NCBI GenBank assembly: GCA_029953675.1
Contig: JAMWBK010000008.1
Coordinates: 62,001-126,000, forward strand
Direction: 5' to 3'
Origin: Rhodosorus marinus
Taxonomy: Eukaryota; Rhodophyta; Stylonematophyceae; Stylonematales; Stylonemataceae
DNA: 64,000 nucleotides
In this document: positions 31,269 through 41,697 of the stretch, in pieces
Layout of the letters: each line of letters starts with the position of its first letter
Position numbering within the stretch: position 1 is the first letter of the stretch
Notes under the pieces: generated by a model
What the model saw: only the letters and a program-made list of their open reading frames with translations
Told to the model about the DNA's origin: nothing
Databases searched by the model: none
Position numbers and translations under genes: made by a program

Positions 31269-34200
31269 TCAACACTGGGATCGGTTAACTGCAACGATTT
31301 CAACGTTGTCTGGACAGGTCTCAGAGATCGCGACTGTGACAGCCTCGGATAAGCCCTGAATTCGCTTAGAGGAAATGCTCAATGCGCCGAGAACCTCGTT
31401 TGAGCTGATGACGACGCCATCTGCTTGCTCCCATGCAACTCCCTTCGGTTTTTGAGGCCATTCCCAGGATACCTCAAGGCTCTTGGGCAGGTTCACAGAC
31501 GCTTCTGTCGACGAGAAAGTGATCATACAGGCGCTAGCCGTCTCACCGGAGAGTCTCGTCCAGTATGCAACCTTCTCTACTGAAACCTTGTAAGAACCGC
31601 AACCCACTTCCTGCTCTCGAGCCACGGTTTCCAGAAGTGGTAGCCCGGTCGATGTTTCAGCCGGAGCCATTGTCGGGGACATCGTAGGAGTCCCAGTATA
31701 AGTCGGTGTCGGCGTGGGTGTCTGAGTCGGAGTCGCTGTAGGTGTCGGGGTTGGAGTGGGAGTCGGGGTCTCATCCGAATCGAAAGAGTTGCACATGATT
31801 GGAATTGTGGAGTTGAGGGCGTCGGCAAAGTTCGACCTCACGTAGCTTCCGGTGAAGTAGAGTCGAATGTTAGTAATGGCGTTGATGTCCTGGAGCCTGG
31901 CATCGATCTGATAGTTGCTGAATGGGCTTATGTCGATGAAGTCCTCTGTTGAGAAGACGGCATTTTGCCGGATGTAGTCGGACGCCATCCACTCCTTGAC
32001 GCTTAGCTCGTCACTTGCAGGTGCACCCCCGAAGTACATAAACGTTCGCTTTCGGTTGGCGTGCGTATACTTCTTCACGTAGTACATCGAGTCCTTATCA
32101 TCTTCCGCCTCTGAAACTCGAGTGACCCCGGACATGCTCTTGTGCGTGATGTCGACGACTGGACTCGTCTCATCCGACACGCCGTCGAAAACGACAAACA
32201 TGCTGTTCATCGAGATCATGGGGAAGAAGAGCGGATCTTCTAGTCCCGGGAGATTGTTGAAAGCTGGATCCGATGGGTCAACGCAGAAATTGATGGACCC
32301 CGTCTCCAGAAACTCCGCCCAGTTATCCTCTCCTACTGTCTCCGCCTTGATATTGTAAGGGCCCCAGAAGGTGCCATACTCCATCAGTTGGTTTTTCGTA
32401 TAGGAGATCTCGTACCAACTCTTGAGTGACTTACGCAGTTGAATGATCGCGTCTGATGCACAGCTGAAGTATAGGCTCCCTGATGTGTCCAGAAGGGAAG
32501 TTTCCCACTCGCAGTCTGCGAGGCTGATGGTATCTACTGACGACATCGAGCCCATCATGAGATAGTTCCTCGCGGTGAAGACGGCCTCAAGATCTCGGTG
32601 AAAATCGGCTATCAGAAGGTTGTAGTTGGTCTGGTGAGCGACCTTAACAGCGGGTGCGGCGGGATTTATCATGTTGTTCTTCATCTCGACCGCCAATGCA
32701 GCCACGACGTTCTGGAGGTAGAGCTTTGTTGCCGTGACCTGCTTGAGGTAGCTCATATAGGAGGAGTAAAGCGCGATGAGGTCGTTCTTTTGGTTGACCC
32801 ACATCTCCAGCCCATCGAATGCCCGAAGGAATGTAGTCGCCGAGGTGTAGCACTCTGTTTTCATGTACCCCACGTAGTCTTGAAGCTCTTGTCGGTCAAG
32901 TGCCACCATCGCACTACTGGCAGAGGTCTGAACATCGCTAATTTGAGCAGCTAGCGCCACGGCCTCGTCGTAGTCGTCCGCACTGTAGACGCTCTCCAGC
33001 GGATCCGCGAGGGTCTCTGTTCCCTCCGTAAGAAGTCCAATGTCGGCCATGATCGCGTCGTAGCTCACTTCGTACCCTGACCAGTCGGCGCTTTCTCCAG
33101 GCGAAGGGAAGAAGTCCACCATTTCATTCGTCAGCGAAGGTATCATAGAAAACTTGGCACCGCTCCAGCCATCAATGCCGGAGAACACCGCCTTCGTTGT
33201 ATCTGAGAGCGAATCACTCTTGGTCCAACCGCCGGCCTTCGACAACACTTTGGTCACTGCGAATGCCGCGTCAAAGACGCCAGCAAAGAAGCTCACAAAC
33301 TGCATCACCTTTTCGAACTTGGCACGCTTTTCGACCTTACGCCAGCACTCATCCATCTCACCTTGCTCCAACTCCATGGTGCTCTGGTACTTCCAAATAT
33401 TCTGATCAGCTACCGACATCGACCGGTTCACCTCCATGATCTCCTCCATCAGAGCCTGCTGCTTGGCCAACTGCGTGGCGATACCCGTCTGCGCGTTGCT
33501 CGTCGCATTGGAGAGGAGCTCCATGGAAGCTTCCGAATCCTCGACGCTGCTTCGGTAGGCGTCGTAGTAGTACTCCAAGGATTCTCCGAGCTGGCGCTGT
33601 GTTTCAAGGTAGTCGAGCAGGTACTCAAAGCTCATGACGCTGACCTGGTTGGCATTCGTACCCGAGGAGGTGGTCAACGGATTCGCCGCCTTGATAATAG
33701 AAATCGCCTTTCCAGCTAGCGAGGTGTACTTGGCTTTCTCCGTCTCGTCTGAAGTCCGATTGGCAACTAGCTGAGCATTGTAGAGCATATCGGAAACCGA
33801 CAAGAGAATTACGGTGTACGCGTTTTGGTTTTCTTCAGCATCATCGTTAAAGAACATAATATCCAGCATCCTCTTCGAGAGGCTGAGACCGTAGTCGATG
33901 TACGCCAACGGCTGCGGAAAGTTTTCGAACGCAAAGGATCGCGGATCGTCGTACTCATTGGTGTCCCACTCCTCGACTTCAGCGCCGATTGTCGCTCGGA
34001 ATGACATCGGTAGCGGGTCGTGAGACTCCTCTCCACTTTTTCCGGCGTGGTTGGTCAGTCCAACATCGCCGACAAGCGGATATCCTGACGAAACTGTTTC
34101 GTAGTAGTTCGTGTTCAGAATATAGTTCTTCTGCCATGTTCTCGTGTAGCAATTCACCGTGAGCTGACCCCCTAATCCGGGATTTCCTGGCTCCCCGCCT

Positions 34201-35191
34201 GGTCCCCCTCCCCGGAATTGGATTCCCCATTGAAGTATGCAGCCGCCGCCTCATTGCTAAGCCCGTTCTCTTCCTCGCCTCCGATAACAACGCTCGAGTA
34301 GATATGTACGGTGCCTGCCAGCCCACCAGCTCCTCCAGTTCCTCCATGTCCCGCCTGGCCGCCCGGCTGCGGGTAACCCGGCTGATAGTACAGACATGGC
34401 TTCTTATCGCCGTTCATGGTACCCGTTGGACACTCGTTACACCAAGAATCCTTGCACTTCCCACCCACCCAGCTGTTCTTCTTGCCACACGCCATTCCAT
34501 CGATAGGCATCTGCGCGTTACCTCCGTCTCCACCATATCCACCGGTACCACCGTCGCTTCCATCAGTTCTTATGGTCATGGTATATCCTCCCTCGACTAG
34601 GCTCTCGATGTTCACGTACTTTGCGACCATGGTAAAGCTTCCCCCCTGGTTGCCCTGGCTGCCGGTGGCTCCCCAACTTCCCATGGTACCCATGTCACCA
34701 CCCCGAAACGTATTGGGGTCTTTCGTCCTCTGCATCGGATCGAGGGTCTCGGGTGTGGCTGGTGCGCTTGGAGGAGGGATCGTGACCTCCGTTGCCTTCA
34801 GGTTGATCTCAAAATCTCCATCGCTCTGGATCTCAATGATATTCGCCACAATCGTCACGTTCGTACCCCGCATTGCAGCAGCTGCCCCAGCCGCGCCCTT
34901 GATTAGAACGTAGTACGCGTGTAATAGGATATCCTGCTCAGTTCCAAACAATTCTGTCGTGTCCGTCGTATCCGCGGTGAAGTCCATCACGTAGAAGAAC
35001 GGTGCATAGATTGCAAACGTTCCGTTCTCAACACCATCCACGTAACCAGAACTCACATCCTGAACCATCAAACAAGTCGTATTAGAGAATCCCCATCCAT
35101 CACACACGCTCTCAGCATCAGCTCTCACTCCTCCGACGCAGAGAAATATTGCTAGGGTTATACACCCAATCACCGTAAAAGTTCGATTCAT
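31269..35191 (-). CDS. Large secreted host protein, Gly-rich/collagen-like and Thr-Pro linker
   Basis: The start is ATG 35191 (MNRTFTVIGCITLAIFLCV..RA, a signal peptide); an in-frame upstream codon exists but lacks a signal. Part one (to ~34210): N-glycosylation-type sequence, a pattern of Val/Ile-rich strands, then Gly-rich GGTGGYGGDGG and GGQAGHGGTGGAGG around a small Cys cluster (CKDSWCNEC). A G-run near 34207-34217 carries a single-base frameshift. In the other frame the chain continues GGPGGEPGNPGLGGQLTVNCYTRTW into the 962-codon second part: a long helical region, then a Thr-Pro repeat linker (~31680-31790) and a C-terminal domain with CGSYKV..CMITF..C. Together ~1300 aa. It is probably extracellular or cell-wall associated. 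The function is not recognised. Whether the frameshift is real or an assembly indel is unknown. Confidence 0.75.
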
Positions 35192-35199
35192 CTTGGTTG

Positions 35200-35295
35200 A
35201 ACGAGGAAAGACGGCCAGGGCGTTCCCAGATCCAAAAGCGAACCAGAACCCACAGATTCCAGAAGTCCGAAGCACTCAATTATCAGCGAATTATC
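35200..35295 (-). other. Old family C fragment in the host gene 5' region
   Basis: AGACGGCCAGGGCGTTC and AGCACTCAATTATCAG parallel AGACGGTCAGGGCGTTC and AGCACTCAATGATCAG of family C ORF2 (about 857-940), in the same order and roughly equal spacing. The fragment covers the stretch just upstream of the host ATG, so the 5' UTR appears to be built on retrotransposon DNA. Confidence 0.55.
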
Positions 35296-35383
35296 GTAGA
35301 CGGACGCTTGCAAATCGCAACAAGTAACCTTTTCATTGCTCGCTCTGACTTGTTCCCTCCAAACCTCCAGCTACTTTTTGCTT

Positions 35384-35397
35384 GACCTATATAGGTC
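35384..35397 (-). promoter_or_regulatory. Candidate core promoter palindrome
   Basis: GACCTATATAGGTC is a perfect 14-bp palindrome with TATATA at its centre, ~190 bp upstream of the host start at 35191. It is the only TATA-like motif noticed there; promoter use is inferred. Confidence 0.3.
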
Positions 35398-35447
35398 TTC
35401 AACTACCTCGTTGAGCTAACCGAGGTGTTTTGGTGGTGGTTGTGCTA

Positions 35448-35497
35448 GCTATGCTAGTAAAGCCCAGTAAAGTCCAGTAAAGTCCAGTAAAGCCCAG
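35448..35497 (+). repeat. Family A tail-only insertion upstream of the host gene
   Basis: GCTATGCTAGTAAAGCCC followed by three further tail units and AGCTATCC. No ORF or 3' UTR is included beyond the last ~10 bases. It lies between the host promoter region and the inverted repeat. Confidence 0.8.
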
Positions 35498-35971
35498 CTA
35501 TCCAAGGACTAAAGACCATCCAAGGAGTCGACCACCACATCATTTGGAACCTTTCTGATTCCAAAATCCGCTTATCGCGAGAAATGAGCAACGCAGGCTG
35601 AGTGCCATGATGATGTGAAGGGCGGAACATACTCTCAAATTCTCAACTAAGATTCTGCGATACGTAGTGCGCACCACCCAGAAGCCTTCCCCAGATAGTT
35701 GTGATAGAAATGAATAATTTCTTTCAGAAAAATTAAATAAACCCTGTTTGGAAAAACGATTAAGCGCCGCGACAGTCAGGCGCAATCAAACTAGGAAATA
35801 TTTTGTTCCGGCATTATGAATGAATAGAACGCGGTTGCCTGGAAAACTTGCGCTCATGTCTCCTCTCAGAAAGAGAGGCTATGGAGCTTCTCTGGCAAAA
35901 CTAGTAAATCGCATTTGTTGGAAAATTCTATACGAAATTTCCTGACACCAGACAGAACGCCCATATTACAA

Positions 35972-36496
35972 CGAATGAACGAATGGTTTAATCGGAGGCT
36001 GAAACAAAACCCCGAGGGAAAAAAAGACTAAGTGCGGCGAAGAGCTCGCGCCTCCAACATCAAAGCGGCATTCATGCGCCACAGTAGGAAACTCAAGCGG
36101 GTAAACAACGATTGAAGACGGTCAGGGCGTTCGCGGAACAACTCCCGAAGCCAGCGAGAGCCAACGGAGTCCATGAACCCAAAGCACTCAATGATCAGGG
36201 GTACCAAGCGATGTGCTAGTGCCGAAGCACGAACACCAGGGGAAGACAAAGCCCCCGCGTATTTGATCTCTTTGCGACGTCTCATACTGGCGGCGGCAGA
36301 TCCACGGCGCTCCCCCGCAGCCGGGAGATAACGACTAGCTTGAGGATTAGGAACAGCAAGATCAACGTATGTGGTACGGCGACTGTCGTCACAGGTGATC
36401 ACCAGGTCTACACGGCGTTCATCATTTTGAAAGTCCGCGACGGGTAAAGGTTTCTCACGTTCGATTTCCAGACCGGCTTGCCGGACTATAGGCTGT
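35972..36496 (-). mobile_element. Family C copy in the left arm, with empty site known
   Basis: 5'-truncated RLE region (frame to LEARALRRT, 36028) with C 3' end and tail. ATTACAA flanks it (35965-35971 and 36497-36503), a 7-bp TSD. The other arm (38.38-38.40 kb) shows the uninterrupted target. Four to five bases at the 5' junction (CTGT region) are filler. Confidence 0.88.
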
Positions 36497-36574
36497 ATTA
36501 CAATAATGCATCATATTGAGCGCCGTGGTTTTGGCGCTGCCAGTGTGCGTCAACACATGAAGGTGACGTTAGTC

Positions 36575-36616
36575 TGTAGACGGGGTCCGGGCGCTCACGC
36601 CCGGACCCCGTCTACA
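36575..36616. repeat. Perfect palindrome, 19-bp stem and CTCA loop
   Basis: The left half begins TGTAGACGGGGTCCGGGCG and the right half is its exact complement after CTCA. It sits where the family C remnant is 5'-truncated. The counterpart at 38254-38277 has only a 10-bp stem. Confidence 0.85.
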
Positions 36617-36720
36617 ATATTTGTTTTCTCGCTTGAGTTTCTTGCTGTGGCGTGTGAACGCTGCATTGGTTTTGGAGGCCCGCGACCTTCGAGGTGCTTA
36701 GTCTTTTTCCCTCGGGGGTT

Positions 36721-37435
36721 TTTCCTTTAGCCTCCGAATAAAACATTCATTCAACAGAATGATGTTCCATCCGGAATCCTCACCTTCAAGCGGGACATAA
36801 AGAATCGCAACAGAATATTGAATCGGGTATAGCCAAGACGTCAGCGCCGCTAATTTATGCCCACCGGGAACCCCGTAGAGTCAGTCCAACCTGCACCCCC
36901 AAAGCGATTCCCTTCATTTGTAACTGAATTCATTAAAAACAAAAACCATCCCAATATAGAAATAATTGGTCAAGAAAATTGACCAATTATTTCTCAGTTC
37001 GTTCCTGAAGTCGAGTGTCTATTGGGTCACTCTGCATCGCTCTCCGAATGGACTCATGCGTTCATATCGCATATTTAAATATCAATTCTATATTGAACGA
37101 ATTGAGCAAAGTGCTGAGTGAATGCCTCAACAATTGTTTTCAATTCGAGACTCGAAGAAAAAACCGGAAAGGGAAAAAAGCTATGATTGGTGAACATTGT
37201 GGATCCAATTTCAACGCGGCGTCCACCATTCGTTCGTTCATCCAGCACAGTCGGGGGTGAGTAGCTAGCAGTTGCATGGTTGTGGCTCTCCTTTCCCTCT
37301 GCCAGCACGCCCACTCTGGGGTTGCTAGTTTTCAAACAGAATCCGGCACAGCGGGGAACTTTGATTTGAAAGATTTAATTGGAGTCTAAAGAAAAAGAGC
37401 TTTGATTTTGGGTTTGTAGAGCTAGCAGTAAGAAG
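36721..37435. other. AT-rich spacer between inverted arm and chromovirus LTR
   Basis: It starts with a C-type end (GCCTCCGAATAAAACATTCATTC). A perfect hairpin lies at 36961-36991 (AATAATTGGTCAA, 5-nt loop). CCATTCGTTCGTTC near 37226 looks like another old C tail. The 81-codon frame at 37015-37260 has no recognisable feature and is probably chance. Confidence 0.4.
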
Positions 37436-37601
37436 GTGACACGTTCTATATTAACGCGTGTTGGTGATCCAAAATAGCTCAAACTCCCTTTTATACTACT
37501 ATTATTAGCCCCGTCCGTACGATATCTTGTCCACTGGGCGCATCATAGACGTACACTATATTTTGTGTGTGGTACTCATGGCGGTTATTTTTTTAGCTCA
37601 C
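37436..37601 (-). mobile_element. Chromovirus 2: distal part of its 3' LTR
   Basis: It continues the sequence interrupted by chromovirus 1: CTCAC at 37597-37601 is the complement of GTGAG at 45069-45073. The minus strand carries TATAAAAGGG (near 37488), suitable for LTR transcription. The outer border is uncertain; it may end near CGTGTCA at ~37436. Confidence 0.55.
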
Positions 37602-37827
37602 TGTTAGAACTCTTCTAACCAACTTGTCTTTACTCCATTCTAGGTCTCAAGATCTAGCAACGCTAGGTCTTTTATAGTCTTGGTTACTGTAAACTAAGAC
37701 GTACCTAACAGTAAAGTAGAAACTGTTGGATACTAGCACACTAGCGTCTTACCCCAAAGTAGGGATCTTACACTAAAGTAGGGAGTGTCTTACACAGATT
37801 ACACAGCTGTCAGGGCAAGTTCTAACA
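37602..37827 (-). repeat. Chromovirus 1 3' LTR, intact 226 bp
   Basis: On the minus strand it starts TGTTAGAACTTGCCC and ends AGAGTTCTAACA, with terminal inverted TGTTAGAA/TTCTAACA. CTATAAAAG (37669-37677) is a TATA box. A polypurine tract (CGGCGGGAGGAA, 37828-37839) directly precedes it. Confidence 0.93.
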
Positions 37828-37840
37828 TTCCTCCCGCCGA

Positions 37841-38142
37841 GTTTGGGGACAAACTCAAGAAGTTGAAGGTAGCGCGTCAAGCGCCTTGCGATAATTGAGG
37901 TAGTGTCGTAAGCGTCGTCGAGATTGTAGATCGGTGGGGTAGTCCGGCTCGGGTATCCAAATCGCATCAGTCCAGGATTCCTTTTCGTGATAACATAGGA
38001 ACTGTCGGATACCGGTAGCCGCATGGCGGACCCCCAATACCGACAGGATCGGTAACGTTGAATAGAGATCCGATTGGAGAGGGATACTCCGTATCGGAGA
38101 ATTCGGAGGACACGTAGGGGCACCTTTTAGCAAGGAAATGTG
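37841..38142 (-). pseudogene. Chromovirus 1 integrase end and chromodomain
   Basis: VHISLLKGA (integrase C-terminal VFHVSLLK motif) is followed, with frame changes, by ILSVLGVRHAATGIRQFLCY then ESWTDAIWIPEPDY, the pattern of a chromodomain (strand, aromatic cage, TWEP). It ends just before the polypurine tract. Chromodomains direct integration to particular chromatin. It is separated from the rest of pol by the 38143-38645 insertion. Confidence 0.8.
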
Positions 38143-38645
38143 AACCCCCGAGGGAAAAAGACTAAGCACCTCGAAGGTCGCGGGCCTCCAAAAACAATGC
38201 AGCGTTTACACGCCACAGCAAGAAACTCAAGCGAGAAAACAAATATTGTAGACGGTCCGGGCGCGAGCGCCCGGACCCCAGACTAACATCACCATTCATT
38301 CATTCAGACTAACATCACCTCCATGTGTTGACGCACACTGGCAGCGCCAAAACCACGGCGCTCAACATGATGCATTATTGTAATATGGGCGTTCTGTCTG
38401 GTGTCAGGAAATTTCGTATAGAATTTTCCAACAAATGCGATTTACTAGTTTTGCCAGAGAAGCTCCATAGCTTCTCTTTCTGAGAGGAGACATGAGCGCA
38501 AGTTTTCCAGGCAACCGCGTTCTATTCATTCATAATGCCGGAACAAAATATTTCCTAGTTTGATTGCGCCTGACTGTCGCGGCGCTTAATCGTTTTTCCA
38601 AACAGGGTTTATTTAATTTTTCTGAAAGAAATTATTCATTTCTAT
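38143..38645 (-). repeat. Right arm of the inverted repeat, inside chromovirus 1
   Basis: Reverse complement of 35704-36720 without its family C insertion. It splits the integrase between VAYTLQLP (ends ~38650) and VHISLLK. It includes the 24-bp hairpin at 38254-38277 and a 12-nt tail-only insertion at 38294-38305. Confidence 0.85.
38294..38305 (+). repeat. Tail-only family C insertion (12 nt)
   Basis: ATTCATTCATTC is flanked by perfect AGACTAACATCACC at 38280-38293 and 38306-38319. The equivalent place in the other arm (36560s) has neither the repeat nor the duplication. Confidence 0.85.
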
Positions 38646-38685
38646 GGTAACTGCAGAGTGTATGCCACGTCAGAGTGTTTCTCGA

Positions 38686-41680
38686 TCACGGGAAACAGGC
38701 CCAACCATCCATCGAGGTTGGAAGCGGGTTGGGCCCTCCAGTGAGAGATTCCGCGTTGACAACGTTGTCTCCGATATTGAAGATTTTGGCATGACGTCGT
38801 GAATTTGCTTGTTCCGTGTATAACTCCTGCGCCACGGCCATAGATTTCCGTGCGTCAGCGAGGATTCGTTTTTGACGTTGCGAAAAGGCAGTAGCAGCAT
38901 CGGCCAGATTATGAATCGTAGTAGTAGGGGTTGAGGTGTCCAAATTGAGCCGCGGGTGCCCTCCTGTTAACAAGAAATATGGTGAATACCCGGTACTCGC
39001 TGAAGTATGATTATTATACGCCAGTTGAAGCATGGGTAAACTCTGTACCCAAGTGTGGCTCGTACAACAGCATCTCAGCATAATCTGGAGGGTCTGATTG
39101 ACGCGCTCTGTTTGCCCATCGGTTTCAGGGTGATATGCCGTCGACAGTAGGTGGTCAATCCCCATTATTCGCATTAGGTGGCGCCAGAATGTGGCGGTAA
39201 AGACCTTATCACGATCAGTGACGAAACTTCGTGGTAGTCCGAACCACGTGATAATATTCTTCACGATTAGCGCTGCCACCTCTTCTGCAGTCACCGTCTT
39301 CGTTGTGGGAATGAACACGGCATACTTCGTAAGCTGGCCAACGACCACCAGAATGGCATCATATCCCTCGACGTTGGGAAATGCAGCGATGAAATCCATC
39401 GACCAATCAGAGGCCCGCTGTTCCGGTATCGGGAGGGGTTGTAGTTCCCCTTGATGCCGACGCAGCGGTTGTTCTCGTGCACAAACCGAGCATTGTTGGA
39501 CCCGTGTGAAAATGTCCTTCCTCATGGTAGGCCAGTAAAAGCGTCGTCGCACCACACGACAAGTAGCTTGTGCGCCGAAATGGCCTGCCGTTAGAGACTG
39601 GTGGTGCCCATCGATTACCTGATTAACACGGCGTCCGGGTACGCAAAGTCGTGCATGGAGGAATAATAGACCCTTTTTTCGTTGGAAACCCTCAAACTGG
39701 TCCGGGCTGCGAAATTGCGTGCAGAATCCTGGATCGGCTTGGTACTCTGGAGTCCAATCGGCTTCCATCGTGACGCGGGTGGCTCGTGGTGCGTCGCGAC
39801 TCAGTGCATCCGCGACGTTTATCTTGCCGCGTACGTATTGAACCTCAAAGGAGTAGGGTAGTAATATGTTCACGTACCGCGCCTGCCGAAGAGTTAATGT
39901 CGTCTGTGTTTGCAAGAAGCGTAGCGGGTTATGGTCCGTACGCACAGCGAACTGTTGCCCATCAAGATACACGGACCACCTGCGGATGGCCAGGACGATG
40001 GCGTAGAGTTCTTTCTCGTACGTACTGTAGCGTTTCTCGGTACTATTGAAGGATCGGGACATATACGCCACGGGCACCTTCTGATCCTGGCGGGTTTGGA
40101 ATAGGCTAGCACCCACCCCGGTGTCGCTTGCGTCCGTCTGCACGATGAAGGGGAGGATCGGATCAACCATGTACAGCATGGTGGTTGCTGATATGGGGGA
40201 CTTTAACCCATCAAAGGCTTATTGTTCGTCCGCGTGCCAACCCCACTTCTGGTCTTTCTTCGTTAGCCTGTGGAGGGGCGCCGCCACCTGGGCGAAGTGT
40301 GGTACAAATGGGCGCAAGAAGTTCGCGAAACCCATGAAGGCCCGTAGCTCCTTAACCGTCGTTGGCGTCTTCCAATTCTGAACTGCTTTGAACTTTTCCG
40401 GATCGGGACGTCGAGTGCCCCCCGCCAAGATTTGGCCTAGGTAGCAAACTTGGCGTAATCCAAAACCGCACTTCGAATATTTGACGATCAGCTGATGCTG
40501 CTCGAGGCGTCGTAGCACCTTTCGAACATCGTCCTGGTGTTGTATGTCATCTGGGGAATATACCAGAGTGTCGTCAACGTATAACACCACGCATTGGTTG
40601 AGAAGATCATATAATACATCCGTCAAGTAGCGGATGAATGCCGACGGCGCATTCTTCAACCCAAACGGCATGACATTCCACTGGTATTGTCCGAAGCACG
40701 TGACAAAGGCCGTCTTCTCGCGTGATGCTGTTCAATTGGCAACTGCCAATATCCCGAGCGAAGGTCTAACGTTGTGAAAACCCGAGCGCTGCTCAGGGTA
40801 TCCAATAGTTCCTCTACTCTAGGCGGGGTCGTTCTTTCTCGCACGGTGATCTGGTTCAACCGGCGATAGTCGATGCAGAGGCGTCGCCCACCGTCTTTTT
40901 TCTCCACGTACAACACAGGTGCAGCATACGGACTTCTGCTCCGTGAGATAAATCCTTGCTCTTCCAAGTCGTGCAACTGCCCTTGTAGCCGCTCTCGGTC
41001 GACCCGTGACATCGAATATGCGCGTTGAGCGGGTGTACTCGCCCCTGGTTCCAATTCGATTTTGAGTGCATATCGTTGCCGGTTCTTCGGTGGCAACGGC
41101 AATGTATCTTGGAAAACTTGGGGAAACTCTTTCCGGATGACCGCGCCAAACCTCTTTCCTGGTCTGCAACCTGGTCCTTTCCGCCTTTCTCTAGGCCTTT
41201 CTCTTCCCGGATGACCGCGCCAGACCTCTCCCCTATTTCTTCCTCAGTTTCCATACTTGTTATCCCACGCATGCTGGTGCCTTCCGCTCCCAGTACCAGC
41301 TGTGGGGGCTCCGCGCTACAATCGATAGTTATTCGATGTTGCCTCAAGAAATCGAGACCTAAGTATACATCGTGGCTTAGATGCTTGAATATTCGCAGCT
41401 TCGTCTTGAATTGTCGTCCCTGGAGTGTGATCGTTGTCTCCGTCACTCCGGGGCTGATCACGGTCTCCTCACCGACAGCCAACCCGTATGTCTGTGGCTC
41501 GTCGTACCTCGGTAGGTTTGCGGCTTTCGCAACGTCCTCTCTAATTGCCGTCACCGCACCGGTGTCGATGAGACATTCCACCGGTTCCGCCGCCACCACG
41601 CCTATTGCAGTTAGACTTGCATTACCCCGTTGGTGTAACCCAACGGTTGGGATGCTGGTCGTTGGACTCTCGGACGGCAT
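38686..41680 (-). pseudogene. Chromovirus 1 pol: protease, RT, RNase H, integrase
   Basis: Protease: VECLIDTGAVTAI (DTG active site) near 41570. RT: FTTLDLRSGYWQLPI, MPFGLKNAPSAF and VVLYVDDTLVY (YVDD). RNase H: FIVQTDASDTGVGASL and RTDHNPL. Integrase: HH-CC zinc site (GHH...H...CSVC), then DWSMDFIAAFP, VTDRDKVF and YHPETDGQTERVNQTL (DDE set), with C-terminal LSTRNLSLEGPTRF. Breaks: frameshifts near 41140 and 40720, a TAA after HADEQ (~40219) and a frameshift near 38710. The order RT-RH-IN is that of Ty3/gypsy. It is inactive. Confidence 0.9.
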
Positions 41681-41697
41681 CCCTCGTCCGGAGTCCG

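Larger units (their letters stand above)
35704..36720 (+). repeat. Left arm of a large inverted repeat
   Basis: Reverse complement of 38143-38645, once the family C insertion (35972-36496) is removed; about 500 bp per arm. The arm consists of two 3' ends related to family C: one ending GGCGCTTAATCG...TTATTCATTTC (coded on the minus strand here) and one ending LVLEARDLRGA with CTCGGGGGTTTTT (plus strand). Confidence 0.85.

Noticed and set aside
31680-31790. Thr-Pro repeat as a sign of a bacterial contig
   Set aside because: Such linkers occur in bacteria, but chromoviruses, U2 snRNA and RLE retrotransposons on the same window show it is eukaryotic.
36961-36991. 31-bp hairpin as a terminator or RNA gene
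   Set aside because: The stem is perfect, but there is no gene beside it that would need it and no second copy in the window; kept only as a note.
37015-37260. 81-codon open frame as a small gene
   Set aside because: It lies in AT-rich spacer, contains an old family C tail and has no recognisable protein features.
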